Assembly: GCF_900116385.1 (NCBI RefSeq)
Contig: NZ_FPCI01000001.1
Coordinates: 434,001-498,000, forward strand
Source: Pseudoxanthomonas sp. YR558
Lineage (GTDB): Bacteria > Pseudomonadota > Gammaproteobacteria > Xanthomonadales > Xanthomonadaceae
Length of the DNA: 64,000 bases
Direction: 5' to 3'
The notes below the pieces were generated by a model. It did no database searches. It worked only from the letters and a program-made list of their open reading frames with translations, and had not been told where the DNA came from. This document shows, in pieces, positions 7,858 through 17,115 of the stretch (positions within the stretch are counted from its first letter, which is position 1; each line of letters opens with the position of its first letter). The position numbers were made by a program, and so were the translations under genes.

Positions 7858-10221
7858 TCAGTGGTTGCCTTTCGCCCGTGCGAACGCGGCGGCCAGCGCG
7901 TTGTCGGCGGGCGGTGCACTGGTCTTCGCCGATGCAGGACCACGACGCGGATCGCGCGGGTTGCCACGGTCGGGCCCGCGCGGCGGACGCGGATCATTCG
8001 TCCGGGCTTCGCGCGGCGCCTGCGGTGCCGGCGCGTCGTCGAGACGGCGCGTCAATGCGATGCGCTTGCGGGCCACGTCGACCTCCAGCACCTTCACCTT
8101 GACGATGTCGCCGGCCTTCACCACTTCGCGCGGGTCCTTCACGTAGCGGTCGGCCAGCGCCGAGATGTGGATCAGGCCGTCCTGGTGCACACCGATGTCG
8201 ACGAACGCACCGAACGCGGCGACGTTGCTGACCACGCCTTCCAGGATCATGCCTTCGCGCAGGTCCTTGATGTCTTCCACCCCGTCGGCGAAGCGCGCGG
8301 CCTTGAACTCGGGGCGCGGATCGCGGCCGGGCTTCTCCAGTTCCTTCAGGATGTCGCGGATGGTCGGCACGCCGAACGTCGCGTCGGTGTACTGCTCGGC
8401 CCTCACCGCACGCAGGAACGCCGTGTCGCCGACGATCTGCTTCACCTGCCGGCCGCTGCCGGCCAGGATGCGCTCCACCACCGGATAGGCTTCCGGATGC
8501 ACGGACGAGGCATCCAGCGGCTCGTCGCCATCGGCGATGCGCAGGAAGCCCGCGCACTGCTCGAAGGTCTTCTCGCCCAGGCGCGGCACGCCGAGCAGCG
8601 CCTTGCGCGTGCGGAACGCACCATGTTCGTCGCGGAAGCGCACGATGTTCTCGGCCACCGTCGACGACAGCCCGGACACGCGCGTCAGCAGCGCGGCCGA
8701 GGCGGTGTTCACGTCCACGCCCACGGCGTTCACGCAGTCCTCCACGCGCGCATCGAGGGCGCGCGCCAGGCGGAACTGGTCCACGTCGTGCTGGTACTGG
8801 CCCACGCCAATGGCCTTGGGCTCGATCTTCACCAGCTCCGCCAGCGGATCCTGCAGGCGCCGTGCGATCGACACCGCACCGCGGATGCTGACGTCGAGAT
8901 CGGGGAATTCCTTGGACGCGAATTCGGAGGCCGAGTACACCGACGCCCCCGCTTCGCTGACGACGATCTTGTCCATCTTCAGTTCCGGCGCCTGCTTGAT
9001 CAGGTCGCCCGCCAGCTTGTCGGTCTCGCGGCTGGCGGTGCCGTTGCCGATCGCGATCAGGTCCACCTGGTGCTTGGCGCACAGCGCACGCAGCACGTGC
9101 AGCGATTGATCCCACTGGCGTTTGGGTTCGTGCGGGTAGATCGTCGCGGTGTCCACCAGCTTGCCGGTGCGGTCGACCACGGCGACCTTCACGCCGGTGC
9201 GCAGGCCCGGATCGAGGCCGAGCACGGCCTTCGGACCGGCGGGCGCGGCCAGCAACAGGTCCTTGAGGTTGTCGCCGAACACCGCGATGGCCTCGGCTTC
9301 GGCCTTCTCGCGCGCCTGGTTGAACAGGTCCAGCAGCAGGTGCATGTGCAGCTTGGCGCGCCACGTCAGGCGGCAGGCATCCAGCAGCCACTTGTCGGCG
9401 GCGCGGCCCTGCGCCGACACGCCGGCATGCACGGCCACGCGTCCCTCGGCCTGCAGGTGGCCCGCCTCGGCCTCCATGCCGGGGTCGAGATCGAGCAACA
9501 GGATCTCTTCGCGACGCGCACGGAACAGCGCGAGCAGGCGGTGCGAGGGGATCTTCGCCAGCGACTCGGCGTGGTCGAAATAATCGCGGTACTTCGCGCC
9601 TTCGTTCTCCTTGCCTTGCGCGACCTTGGCGCGGATCACGCCGACATCGGTCATCCAGTGGCGCAGTTCGCCGACCAACGCGGCGTTCTCGCCCCAGCGC
9701 TCCATCAGGATGGCGCGCGCACCGTCGAGGGCGGCCTTGGCGTCGGCCACGCCTTTCTCGGCGTCGACGTACGCGGCAGCGGCCACGTCCGGTGCCTGGG
9801 TGGGATCGGCGAGCAGGCCGTCGGCGAGCGGCTCCAGGCCGGCTTCGCGCGCGATCTGCGCGCGCGTGCGGCGTTTGGGCTTGTATGGGAGGTAGAGGTC
9901 TTCCAGGCGTGCCTTGCTGTCGGCGCCTTCGATCTCGGCGCGCAGTTCGTCGGTCAGCTTGCCCTGCTCGTCGATGCTGGCGAGCACGGCGGCGCGGCGG
10001 TCTTCCAGCTCGCGCAGGTAGGTCAGGCGCACTTCGAGGTTGCGCAACTGGGTGTCGTCGAGCCCGCCGGTGACTTCCTTGCGGTAGCGGGCAATGAAGG
10101 GCACGGTGGCACCTTCGTCGAGCAGCGCGATGGCGGCCTTGGCCTGCGCGGTCTGGGCGCCGATCTCGGCGGCGATGGTGGCGGCGATGTGCTGGGCGAT
10201 CTGGGGCGTACGGTCTTGCAT
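7858..10221 (-). CDS. tex: Tex-family RNA-binding transcription accessory protein
   Basis: A 787-residue protein, the usual length for Tex. In order: an N-terminal helical Tex domain ([20 protein letters not shown] at about residue 40), the YqgF-like RNase H fold ([18 protein letters not shown] at about 330), helix-hairpin-helix segments ([19 protein letters not shown] at about 500), and a C-terminal S1 RNA-binding domain ([21 protein letters not shown], about 645-715). A proline/arginine-rich disordered tail follows. Tex binds nucleic acid and is linked to transcription and toxin-gene expression in several species. Start at ATG 10221 gives the canonical [13 protein letters not shown] beginning. 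It is convergent with the SIS gene and divergent from pip. Confidence 0.95.
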   Translation of the reverse strand: MQDRTPQIAQHIAATIAAEIGAQTAQAKAAIALLDEGATVPFIARYRKEVTGGLDDTQLRNLEVRLTYLRELEDRRAAVLASIDEQGKLTDELRAEIEGADSKARLEDLYLPYKPKRRTRAQIAREAGLEPLADGLLADPTQAPDVAAAAYVDAEKGVADAKAALDGARAILMERWGENAALVGELRHWMTDVGVIRAKVAQGKENEGAKYRDYFDHAESLAKIPSHRLLALFRARREEILLLDLDPGMEAEAGHLQAEGRVAVHAGVSAQGRAADKWLLDACRLTWRAKLHMHLLLDLFNQAREKAEAEAIAVFGDNLKDLLLAAPAGPKAVLGLDPGLRTGVKVAVVDRTGKLVDTATIYPHEPKRQWDQSLHVLRALCAKHQVDLIAIGNGTASRETDKLAGDLIKQAPELKMDKIVVSEAGASVYSASEFASKEFPDLDVSIRGAVSIARRLQDPLAELVKIEPKAIGVGQYQHDVDQFRLARALDARVEDCVNAVGVDVNTASAALLTRVSGLSSTVAENIVRFRDEHGAFRTRKALLGVPRLGEKTFEQCAGFLRIADGDEPLDASSVHPEAYPVVERILAGSGRQVKQIVGDTAFLRAVRAEQYTDATFGVPTIRDILKELEKPGRDPRPEFKAARFADGVEDIKDLREGMILEGVVSNVAAFGAFVDIGVHQDGLIHISALADRYVKDPREVVKAGDIVKVKVLEVDVARKRIALTRRLDDAPAPQAPREARTNDPRPPRGPDRGNPRDPRRGPASAKTSAPPADNALAAAFARAKGNH

Positions 10222-10320
10222 TGCGTCCGGTGCTGGAAAACCCGATGGATCGGGTGGGACCCGGATTGTGGCAACGGATGGCCGCGCGGGAAACGGGTTG
10301 ACACGCGCGCCCGATGCGGG

Positions 10321-10349
10321 CTGACGGACGGGGCGTCGCTGGCTATGCT
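10321..10349 (+). promoter_or_regulatory. Probable pip promoter
   Basis: CTGACG at 10321-10326 (-35) and TATGCT at 10344-10349 (-10) are separated by 17 bases. A start near 10356 would leave a ~20-base leader carrying AAGGA before the pip ATG at 10376. A perfect TTGACA also lies at 10298-10303 but has no partner at the right distance. Confidence 0.45.
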
Positions 10350-10375
10350 CGGACACCCCGCAAGGACCCCTGCCC

Positions 10376-11320
10376 ATGCGCACGCTGTATCCCGAGATCG
10401 CGCCGTACCGCACGCACCGGCTTGCCATCGATGCCCTGCACACGCTGCATGTGGAGGAATGCGGGAATCCGGACGGCATCCCCGTGATCTTCCTGCACGG
10501 CGGCCCGGGCGCTGGCCTGTCGCCGGTGCATCGGCGCTTCTTTGATCCCACGCGCTACCGCATCGTCCTGTTCGACCAGCGTGGTACCGGCCGGTCGACA
10601 CCGTTCGGCGAGCTGCGCGACAACACCACCGCACATCTGGTCGCGGACATCGAAGCCGTGCGTTCGCACGCGGGCATCGAGCGCTGGCTGGTGTTCGGCG
10701 GCTCGTGGGGTTCCACCCTGGCGCTGGCCTACGCGCAGGCGCACCCCGCGCGTGCGACCGGCGTGATCGTGCGCGGCGTCTACCTCGGCCGCGAGGAGGA
10801 GAACCGTTGGTTCAACGAGGCCGACGGCGGTGCGCGCTGGGTGTTTCCGGAACGCTGGGCGCGCTACGAGGCGCATATCCCGGCGGACGAACGCGACACG
10901 ATGATCGAGGCTTACTGGCGTCGCATGGACGATCCCGATGCGGCGATCGCGATGGCCGCCGCCCAAGCCTGGCTGGGCTGGGAAGACGGTGCGGCCACGC
11001 TGCTGCACGAGCCGGATGCCACGTCGGATGAAGATCCCGCCAAGGTCCTGGCCAAGGCGCGGATCGAGGCGCACTACTTCCGCCACAACACCTTCCTCGC
11101 GCATGGCCAGTTGCTGCGCGACGTCGACCGCATCCGGCACCTGCCCGGTGTGATCGTCCAGGGTCGCTACGACATCATCTGCCCGCCGCGCAGTGCCTGG
11201 GACCTGGCGCAGGCCTGGCCTGAAGCACGCCTGGAGATGGTGCTGGCGGGCCACGGTGCCACCGAGCCGGCGATCACCGATGCACTGATCCGTGCGACGG
11301 ACGCGTTTGCGGACCGCTGA
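10376..11320 (+). CDS. pip: Prolyl iminopeptidase (peptidase family S33)
   Basis: A 314-residue alpha/beta hydrolase that removes N-terminal proline from peptides in the cytoplasm. It has the oxyanion-hole motif HGGPGAG (about residues 40-46), DQRGTGRS (about 68-75), the nucleophile elbow GGSWGS with the active Ser at about 110, and late Asp/His regions ([11 protein letters not shown] and AGHGATE) in the expected order. Length is typical for the bacterial monomeric enzyme. Transcribed alone from the promoter at 10321-10349; a GC-rich hairpin follows. Confidence 0.93.
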   Translation: MRTLYPEIAPYRTHRLAIDALHTLHVEECGNPDGIPVIFLHGGPGAGLSPVHRRFFDPTRYRIVLFDQRGTGRSTPFGELRDNTTAHLVADIEAVRSHAGIERWLVFGGSWGSTLALAYAQAHPARATGVIVRGVYLGREEENRWFNEADGGARWVFPERWARYEAHIPADERDTMIEAYWRRMDDPDAAIAMAAAQAWLGWEDGAATLLHEPDATSDEDPAKVLAKARIEAHYFRHNTFLAHGQLLRDVDRIRHLPGVIVQGRYDIICPPRSAWDLAQAWPEARLEMVLAGHGATEPAITDALIRATDAFADR

Positions 11321-11351
11321 AACGAAGACGGGCCGCGCGAGGCGGCCCGTC
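11321..11351 (-). terminator. Hairpin between pip and the OmpA lipoprotein gene
   Basis: GACGGGCCGC (11327-11336) pairs with GCGGCCCGTC (11342-11351). On the minus strand the stem is followed by TTCGTTTC, so it serves best as the terminator of the minus-strand OmpA gene; the plus-strand side has no T run. Confidence 0.5.
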
Positions 11352-11374
11352 GATGGTGCAACGTGCGCGGGTAA

Positions 11375-12049
11375 TTACGAACGTACCGGCAGCACGCGGA
11401 TTTCGACGCGACGGTTGAGCGCACGGCCCGCGTCGGTGTCGTTGCTGGCGACCGGATAGCGCTTGCCCATGCCGACGATTTCGAAACGCTCGCGCTGCAG
11501 ACCCTGGCCGATCAGGTAGTTGCCCACCGAGGCGGCGCGCTGCTCGGACAACCGCTGGTTGACCGCGTCCGTACCGATGCTGTCGGTATGGCCGCTGACT
11601 TCCACGATGGTCTGGTTGTACTCGCGCAGCGTCGAAGCGACGTTGTTGAGGGCCGGATAGAACTGCGACTTTAGGTCGGCTTTGCCGAAATCGAAGGTCA
11701 CGCCATCGGGCAGGTTGAGCTTGATGACGTCGCCGTCGCGGCTGACATCGATGCCCGTGCCGGCCGTCTGGCGGCGTAGTTCCGCTTCCTGGCGATCCTG
11801 GTAGGCGCCGATCGAGCCGCCCGCGATACCGCCGATGCCCGCGCCGACCAGGGCGCGCTGCCGACGCTCGGTGGCATCGCTGCCGCTGAGCAGGCCGGCC
11901 ACCGCGCCGATGCCTGCGCCGATCAGGGCGCCGGTACGGGTGCGGTTCGGATCGTTGGGATCATTGGTCTGGCCGGTGTAGCTGGCGCAGCCGCCGAGCA
12001 GGGTGACAGTGAGCGCCGCCAGGGCGCCAGTCTTCAGCATCGTATTCAT
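11375..12049 (-). CDS. OmpA-family lipoprotein with glycine-zipper segment
   Basis: A 224-residue envelope protein. The N terminus is a lipoprotein signal with lipobox LLGGC (Cys at about 21). A glycine-zipper segment follows (GALIGAGIGAVAGLLSG, then GAGIGGIAGGSIGA; about residues 40-80). The C-terminal OmpA domain (about 110-220) has VEVSGHTDSIGTDAVNQRLS and a closing LNRRVEIRVLP, the peptidoglycan-binding signature. It resembles the YiaD/PA0833 family. The start is fixed by a perfect AAGGAGG at 12054-12060. Role: probably anchors outer membrane to cell wall; it is not a porin. Confidence 0.9.
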   Translation of the reverse strand: MNTMLKTGALAALTVTLLGGCASYTGQTNDPNDPNRTRTGALIGAGIGAVAGLLSGSDATERRQRALVGAGIGGIAGGSIGAYQDRQEAELRRQTAGTGIDVSRDGDVIKLNLPDGVTFDFGKADLKSQFYPALNNVASTLREYNQTIVEVSGHTDSIGTDAVNQRLSEQRAASVGNYLIGQGLQRERFEIVGMGKRYPVASNDTDAGRALNRRVEIRVLPVRS

Positions 12050-12053
12050 AGAT

Positions 12054-12060
12054 CCTCCTT
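12054..12060 (-). promoter_or_regulatory. Perfect Shine-Dalgarno of the OmpA lipoprotein gene
   Basis: AAGGAGG on the minus strand, 4 bases before the ATG at 12049. It selects this start over an in-frame ATG at 12094 that would add 15 residues ahead of the signal peptide. Confidence 0.75.
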
Positions 12061-12158
12061 GGTGGCGTGCGGGGAATGCCCGGAACGGTCGCAAGCCTAC
12101 CCAGCGAATTGTTTACAACGCGCGATTTGAGCCCTGTTCATTCAGGTGCCGTCGGGCT

Positions 12159-13619
12159 TCAGTCCATCAGCGCCACGGCGCCTTCGGCATCCAGTGTGTG
12201 CTCCCAGTTCCCCATCAGCGACAGGTACAGCAGCTTGTCGAACTCGGGGCCGAAGCGCCGGATGACCGCATCCGGATCGGGGATCAGCTTGGCGTCGGCG
12301 ATCAGCCCGAAGTGCACGCGCCCGTTGTAGCTGAGGATGGACACACCGATGCCGATGGAGCCGGTCTGCGGCACCCAGAACATCATGTCCCGCAGGCGCG
12401 AGCCGCCCATGTAGAGCGGCTGCTGCGGGCCGGGCACGTTGGTGGCCACCGCGGTGGCCTTGCGCGAGAACAGCTCCAGCGCCACGCCCTGGATGGCCGA
12501 GGGCGCCATGCCAAGCGCCGCAAGAAGCCCAAACGCAACAATGGCTTGGCGCGAGTTCTTCAGGTCACGCATGCACTGGGCGACGCGCTCCAGGCGGCGA
12601 ATCGGGTTGTCCTCGCCGACCGGCAGGTCCAGGAAGACCAGGCCGAAATGGTTACCCAGCTTGCGGGCGTGCTCGAGCGGACGCAGGTTCACCGGCACGG
12701 TCGCACGCAAGGTGACGCCATCGAGCTGCTCGCCCCGCTCCAGCATGTAGCTGCGCAGCGCACCGGCGGCGGCAGCCATCAGCACATCGTTGACGGTGCA
12801 GTCGCAGGCGCGGCCGACCGCTTTCACGTCTTCCAGGTCCAGCGGTTCGGCCCAGGCCACCCGCTTGCTGACACCAAGCTTGCCGCGCAGCAGCGTGGGC
12901 GGGTCGTCGGAGAGCGACAGCGCGTGCAGCAGTTCGCGGCCGATCTCGCCACCCTCCTTCGCCAGCATCGTGGCCAGCGTCGGGTCCTGCATCATCTCCA
13001 TGCCCTTGCCGAGCACCTTGCCTCCGATCTGCACGTAACGATCGATGGCGCCGACGCGGCGCACGACTTCCGCGCCGTCCTTCTTGAGCCAGGCCGAACG
13101 CAGATCCTTGCCGGTGTCGGGCTTGCGGCTGGTGTCGGTGAGCGACAGCAGCACCTGCACCAGCGCGATGCCATCGGCGTAGCTGTGGTGGATGCGCGCG
13201 ACCAGCGCCGACCCGGTGCCATAGCGTTCGATCAGATGGAATTGCCACAGCGGCTTGGTCTTGTCCAAGGGCGTGGACGCCATCTGGCTGGTGAAGCGCT
13301 CCAGGGCCTTCTTCTCGGATTTCGGATCGTGCCGGCCAGGCAGCGCGGACAGGCGAACATGCCAATCGAGGTCGAAGTCGGGATCAGTCACCCAGGACGC
13401 GCCTGCCGGCGTGTCGACCGCCTTCTGCAGGAACCGGGGATAGGCGAGGAAACGCTTCTTCACCACCTGCTTCAGCGTGTCGAGCGTCATCGGCTCGTCG
13501 AACATCAGCACGCCGGTGATCATCATCGGATTGGTCGGGCGGCACATCCGCAACCAGGCGGTGTCCACCCGCGACATCGGCTCGCGACGCGGCTTTGCCG
13601 GCGCCTTCTTCGTGGCCAT
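12159..13619 (-). CDS. Wax ester synthase/acyl-CoA:diacylglycerol acyltransferase (WS/DGAT family)
   Basis: A 486-residue acyltransferase. The catalytic HHxxxDG motif is present as HHSYADG at residues 144-150. The C-terminal DUF1298 half has the family landmarks VNDVLMAAAAGALR, VPVNLRP and ATAVATNVPGPQQPLYMGG. Such enzymes join an acyl-CoA to a fatty alcohol or diacylglycerol to make storage lipid at the inner membrane; some members use other alcohols, so the product is not certain. Start at ATG 13619 follows a GGAGG on the minus strand. It lies 59 bases after the photolyase gene on the same strand and may share its transcript. The N terminus is basic (KKAPAKPRR), common in this family. Confidence 0.92.
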   Translation of the reverse strand: MATKKAPAKPRREPMSRVDTAWLRMCRPTNPMMITGVLMFDEPMTLDTLKQVVKKRFLAYPRFLQKAVDTPAGASWVTDPDFDLDWHVRLSALPGRHDPKSEKKALERFTSQMASTPLDKTKPLWQFHLIERYGTGSALVARIHHSYADGIALVQVLLSLTDTSRKPDTGKDLRSAWLKKDGAEVVRRVGAIDRYVQIGGKVLGKGMEMMQDPTLATMLAKEGGEIGRELLHALSLSDDPPTLLRGKLGVSKRVAWAEPLDLEDVKAVGRACDCTVNDVLMAAAAGALRSYMLERGEQLDGVTLRATVPVNLRPLEHARKLGNHFGLVFLDLPVGEDNPIRRLERVAQCMRDLKNSRQAIVAFGLLAALGMAPSAIQGVALELFSRKATAVATNVPGPQQPLYMGGSRLRDMMFWVPQTGSIGIGVSILSYNGRVHFGLIADAKLIPDPDAVIRRFGPEFDKLLYLSLMGNWEHTLDAEGAVALMD

Positions 13620-13678
13620 GCTTGCCCTCCTCTCCCGCGTCGAGTGAAGCACGCGGCGACGAAAGGCGTCAACGCGGC

Positions 13679-15097
13679 TCAGTCGCCGGTCTTGCGGTAG
13701 GCGGCCAGCGCGCCTTCGCGTCCCTCGGCGAGGTCGACGAGGGGGCGACGCGGGTAACCCGGCGCAGCGCGAACGAGCGCATCCGGTTTCTGCCATGGCG
13801 CGAACCGCAACGGCACCGGCACGTCCGCCAGCTCCGGCACCCATCGCGCGATGTAGGTGCCCTTCGGATCGAATTTCTCCGCCTGGGTAACCGGGTTGAA
13901 CACGCGGAAGTACGGCGCGGCATCGGCGCCGGTGCCCGCCGTCCATTGCCAACCCAAGGTGTTGTTCGCCAGGTCGGCATCGACCAGCGTGTCCCAGAAC
14001 CAGCGCGCCCCGTGCAGCCAGTGGTAACGCAGGTGCTTGACCAGGTAACTGGCCACGATCATCCGCACGCGGTTGTGCATGTAGCCCGTCGCCCACAACT
14101 CGCGCAGCCCCGCATCGACGATGGGCACGCCCGTGCGCCCCTGCTGCCAGGCGGCCAGCGCGCCGGGATCAACCTTCGCCCACTCGAAATGCTCGAAACG
14201 CGGATTGAGGTTCTGCGTGGGCGTATGCGGGAAGTGGTGCAGCAGGTGGTAAGCGAATTCTCGCCACCCGATTTCGCGAATGTAACCGTCCATGTCCGCG
14301 CTGTTGGCGGCTGTGCGTGCGCGCTCCAGCTCCGCGGTAATGCGCCAGGGTGCGATCTCACCGAAGTGCAGGTGCGCCGACAGCTTCGACGTGCCGGTGC
14401 GGTCCGGCCGATCCCGATCGGTGCGGTAGCCGTGCAATGCGCCGTCGATGAAGACCTCCAGCGCCTCACGGGCACCGGCCTCGCCTGGCGTCCAGGTTTC
14501 CCAGAAACCGGCATCCCAGCCCAGCGCAGGCGCCAGTTGGCAGGTATCGAGGAGATCTCCCTGCACCTTTTTGTCGAAGGCGGGCAAGGTGTCCGGTGCA
14601 TCCCAGGGTGCGGGAGCGCGCCACTGCGCGAGCGCCGAGCGCCAGAAAGGCGTGAACACTTTGTAAGGCCCGCCCTGCTGCGTGGCCAGGTCCCAGGGTT
14701 CGAACAGCAGGCTGCCGTTGAAGCTCTCGACGCGCAGCCCGCGCTCGCGCAGCGCCTTCTTCAGCGCGGCATCGCGCGGCTGGGTGGCCGGTTCGTACTT
14801 GCGGTTCCAGAACACCGCTTCGGCGCCGGTGTCCGTCAGCATGTCGTCCAACACGGACTCACTGGCGCCGCGCCGCAGCAGCAGGCGTGAGCCGCGGCTG
14901 CGGAGGTCGGCATCCAGCGCGGTGAGCGAACGATGCAACCACGCATCCGATGCACCGCCCGGCGCCCACTCGCCTTCCTCGCGCGGTGCACGAATGTAGA
15001 GCGGGATCGGCGTGTAGCCTTCCTCCAGCGCGGCACGCAGCGCCGGATTATCGTCAAGGCGCAGGTCGTGCCGGAACCAGACGAGGGCGTGGGGCAT
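13679..15097 (-). CDS. phrB: Deoxyribodipyrimidine photolyase
   Basis: A 472-residue light-dependent DNA repair enzyme that splits cyclobutane pyrimidine dimers. The N-terminal antenna-binding domain begins HALVWFRHDLRLDDN, the classic photolyase opening. The C-terminal FAD domain has TGTSKLSAHLHFGEI (about 245-259), IREIGWREFAYHLL, MHNRVRMIVASYLVKHL (about 350) and WQWTAGTGADAAPYFRVFNP (about 390-410) with the conserved Trp residues. Length is standard for class I CPD photolyases. It begins 29 bases after alr ends, so alr, phrB and the WS/DGAT gene could form one minus-strand transcript. Confidence 0.95.
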   Translation of the reverse strand: MPHALVWFRHDLRLDDNPALRAALEEGYTPIPLYIRAPREEGEWAPGGASDAWLHRSLTALDADLRSRGSRLLLRRGASESVLDDMLTDTGAEAVFWNRKYEPATQPRDAALKKALRERGLRVESFNGSLLFEPWDLATQQGGPYKVFTPFWRSALAQWRAPAPWDAPDTLPAFDKKVQGDLLDTCQLAPALGWDAGFWETWTPGEAGAREALEVFIDGALHGYRTDRDRPDRTGTSKLSAHLHFGEIAPWRITAELERARTAANSADMDGYIREIGWREFAYHLLHHFPHTPTQNLNPRFEHFEWAKVDPGALAAWQQGRTGVPIVDAGLRELWATGYMHNRVRMIVASYLVKHLRYHWLHGARWFWDTLVDADLANNTLGWQWTAGTGADAAPYFRVFNPVTQAEKFDPKGTYIARWVPELADVPVPLRFAPWQKPDALVRAAPGYPRRPLVDLAEGREGALAAYRKTGD

Positions 15098-15126
15098 GGT
15101 GGAACTCGCGCAGGATGACGGAACGC

Positions 15127-16320
15127 TTACGCAGGATGCAGGGTTCTGGATGCAGGCGCCGTGAGGTACTCGCGCGGGATCCGCTCATTCAGGCCAGTCA
15201 GGATCTCGTACGGAATCGTGCCCGCCGCCCGCGCGACGTCCTCGCAGCGGATCGCCACGCCGGCCTGTTCGCCGATCAACACGACTTCGTCTTCGTTGTA
15301 CGCGGAGCCTTCAGTACCCAGGTCCACCATGAACTGGTCCATGCAGATGCGACCGATGATGGGTCGGCGCTCGCCGCGCACCAGGACGTCGCCACGCGAT
15401 GAGAGTGCGCGGGGGAAACCGTCGCCGTAGCCGATCGGCACGGTCACCACGCGGGTGTCGTGCGGCGCGGTCCAGGTGGCGCCATAACTGACGGTCCGGC
15501 CGGCACGCACGATCTTGAAATAGACGACCTGCGAGACCAGCGAGAGCGCCGGCATCAGGTCGATCGTGGCGCGTGACGCGGGGTCCGGCAGCACGCCGTA
15601 CAGCGCGATGCCCGGGCGCACCATGTCCAGCCAGGTCTCGGGGAAATGCAGCACGCCGCCGGAGTTGGCCAAGTGCCGGACCGGCATCGGCGCGCCCAGG
15701 CGATCGAAGTGCGCGCACGCGTCGAGGAAGCGCTCGCGCTGCTCGGCCGTCATCGGCGAAGCCGGATCGTCCGCGCACGCCAGGTGCGAATAGATGCCTT
15801 TCACCGAGCACCACGAGGACGCCACGGCCGCCTCGATGAAGGCACCGGCGTTCTCGCTGTGCACGCCGATGCGCTCCATGCCGGTGTCCACTTTCAAGTG
15901 AACCACTGCCTTGCGTCCGGTGGCCTCGGCCGCCGCCTCGACCTGCCGCAGTTTGGCGATCGACGACACCGTCACTTCCAGGTCGTGCGCCAGGAACTGC
16001 GTCACCTGCGGCGCATGGATGCCACCGAGCACGAGAATCGGCACGGTGATGCCTGCGCGGCGCAACGCGATACCTTCCTCGACGAACGCGACGCCAAGTT
16101 GTTCGACGCCCTGTGCTTCCAGATGGCGCGCCACCGGCACCAGCCCATGGCCGTAGGCGTTGGCCTTGACGATGCCCATGACGGGCACGCCAACGTGGCC
16201 CTGGATGGCGCGCAGATTATGCGTCAACGCATCCAGCGCGACCCGGATGCGCGTGGGGCGGTCGTTCGCTTCGGGACGCGTGTGCGGGGCTGACAAGGCG
16301 GCATCCAGCGGAGTATCCAT
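15127..16320 (-). CDS. alr: Alanine racemase
   Basis: A 397-residue PLP enzyme interconverting L- and D-alanine for peptidoglycan. The PLP lysine is K52 in VKANAYGHG, and the second catalytic base is Y279 in VSYGATW; both are intact. Other landmarks are HLKVDTGMERIG, NSGGVLHFP, VRPGIALYG and GRICMDQFMVDLG. The N terminus before about residue 24 is longer than in most Alr proteins, so the true start could be downstream, though no other ATG lies before the conserved region. In many proteobacteria alr follows dnaB directly; here an oppositely oriented gene separates them. Confidence 0.95.
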   Translation of the reverse strand: MDTPLDAALSAPHTRPEANDRPTRIRVALDALTHNLRAIQGHVGVPVMGIVKANAYGHGLVPVARHLEAQGVEQLGVAFVEEGIALRRAGITVPILVLGGIHAPQVTQFLAHDLEVTVSSIAKLRQVEAAAEATGRKAVVHLKVDTGMERIGVHSENAGAFIEAAVASSWCSVKGIYSHLACADDPASPMTAEQRERFLDACAHFDRLGAPMPVRHLANSGGVLHFPETWLDMVRPGIALYGVLPDPASRATIDLMPALSLVSQVVYFKIVRAGRTVSYGATWTAPHDTRVVTVPIGYGDGFPRALSSRGDVLVRGERRPIIGRICMDQFMVDLGTEGSAYNEDEVVLIGEQAGVAIRCEDVARAAGTIPYEILTGLNERIPREYLTAPASRTLHPA

Positions 16321-16413
16321 GCAGCGATTGTAGCGTCCGGCGCTTCGTCCCCGTTCATGCGAGCACGAACGTGCGTGCGCTAGGCTGGCGCCGGGTTCCA
16401 GGGATCGGCTCCG

Positions 16414-17112
16414 ATGGCACTTCGCTCCAGATCGACCACGGTCATCGTCATTGGCGCGATCCTCGCCATCGCCATCGGCGCATGGCTATGGATGCGCACG
16501 ACACCCACGGATAGCGGAGCGACTGCCGATGACCCCTCTCCTGTCCTGGCGTCCGTCCCGTCGTCCACCCTGCCCGCACCGACAGCCGACATCGACACGC
16601 CGGCCAGCGCGACCGACGCGCACGACACCTCCAGGAAGCCGATAGCGGAAACGCCGGGCCGTGCGCAGCTGTCCGCGCCGGCCATCGGTGCGCGAGCCGG
16701 CGCGCGGCCCTTGTCGGCCGAGGGAGAACGCCGGCTGGACAAATTCCTGGCTGGACTGCGCAACACCAGTTCGGATGCGAAGGACTACGAAACGCTGGGC
16801 CGTTCTGAACCAGCGGACCCCGACTGGTCGCCGCGCCTTGAAATGCTGATCCAGCAGACGATCGACCGGCACACCCATGAGTTCGGGCGACTCGAGATCG
16901 GCCGGCCACGCTGCAGTAAGAGCCTGTGCATGCTGACCGCAGTGGCGACCACGCGGAATCCGCAGCAGCTTGCCCAGGCAGACTTCCAGCGCCTCATCTA
17001 CACCTACATGATGCCGGAACCCTGGTTCCGCGAATCGTTCTTCGATGCCAATACGACGGTGGCGGGCGATGAGACAGGCGACGTCTACGTGAGCTACTTC
17101 ATCCGCAAGTAG
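16414..17112 (+). CDS. Hypothetical protein with one N-terminal membrane anchor
   Basis: A 232-residue protein I do not recognise. Residues 8-26 (STTVIVIGAILAIAIGAWLW) form one membrane helix or uncleaved signal. Residues 30-100 are Pro/Ser/Thr/Ala-rich and probably disordered. Residues 100-232 look like a small globular periplasmic domain with two cysteines (RPRCSKSLCML, CxxxxC, about residues 169-174) that could form a disulphide, and it ends in DVYVSYFIRK. It runs opposite to dnaB and alr and ends 3 bases from the dnaB stop. Its placement suggests insertion into an older dnaB-alr transcription unit. Confidence 0.7.
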   Translation: MALRSRSTTVIVIGAILAIAIGAWLWMRTTPTDSGATADDPSPVLASVPSSTLPAPTADIDTPASATDAHDTSRKPIAETPGRAQLSAPAIGARAGARPLSAEGERRLDKFLAGLRNTSSDAKDYETLGRSEPADPDWSPRLEMLIQQTIDRHTHEFGRLEIGRPRCSKSLCMLTAVATTRNPQQLAQADFQRLIYTYMMPEPWFRESFFDANTTVAGDETGDVYVSYFIRK

Positions 17113-17115
17113 CGG

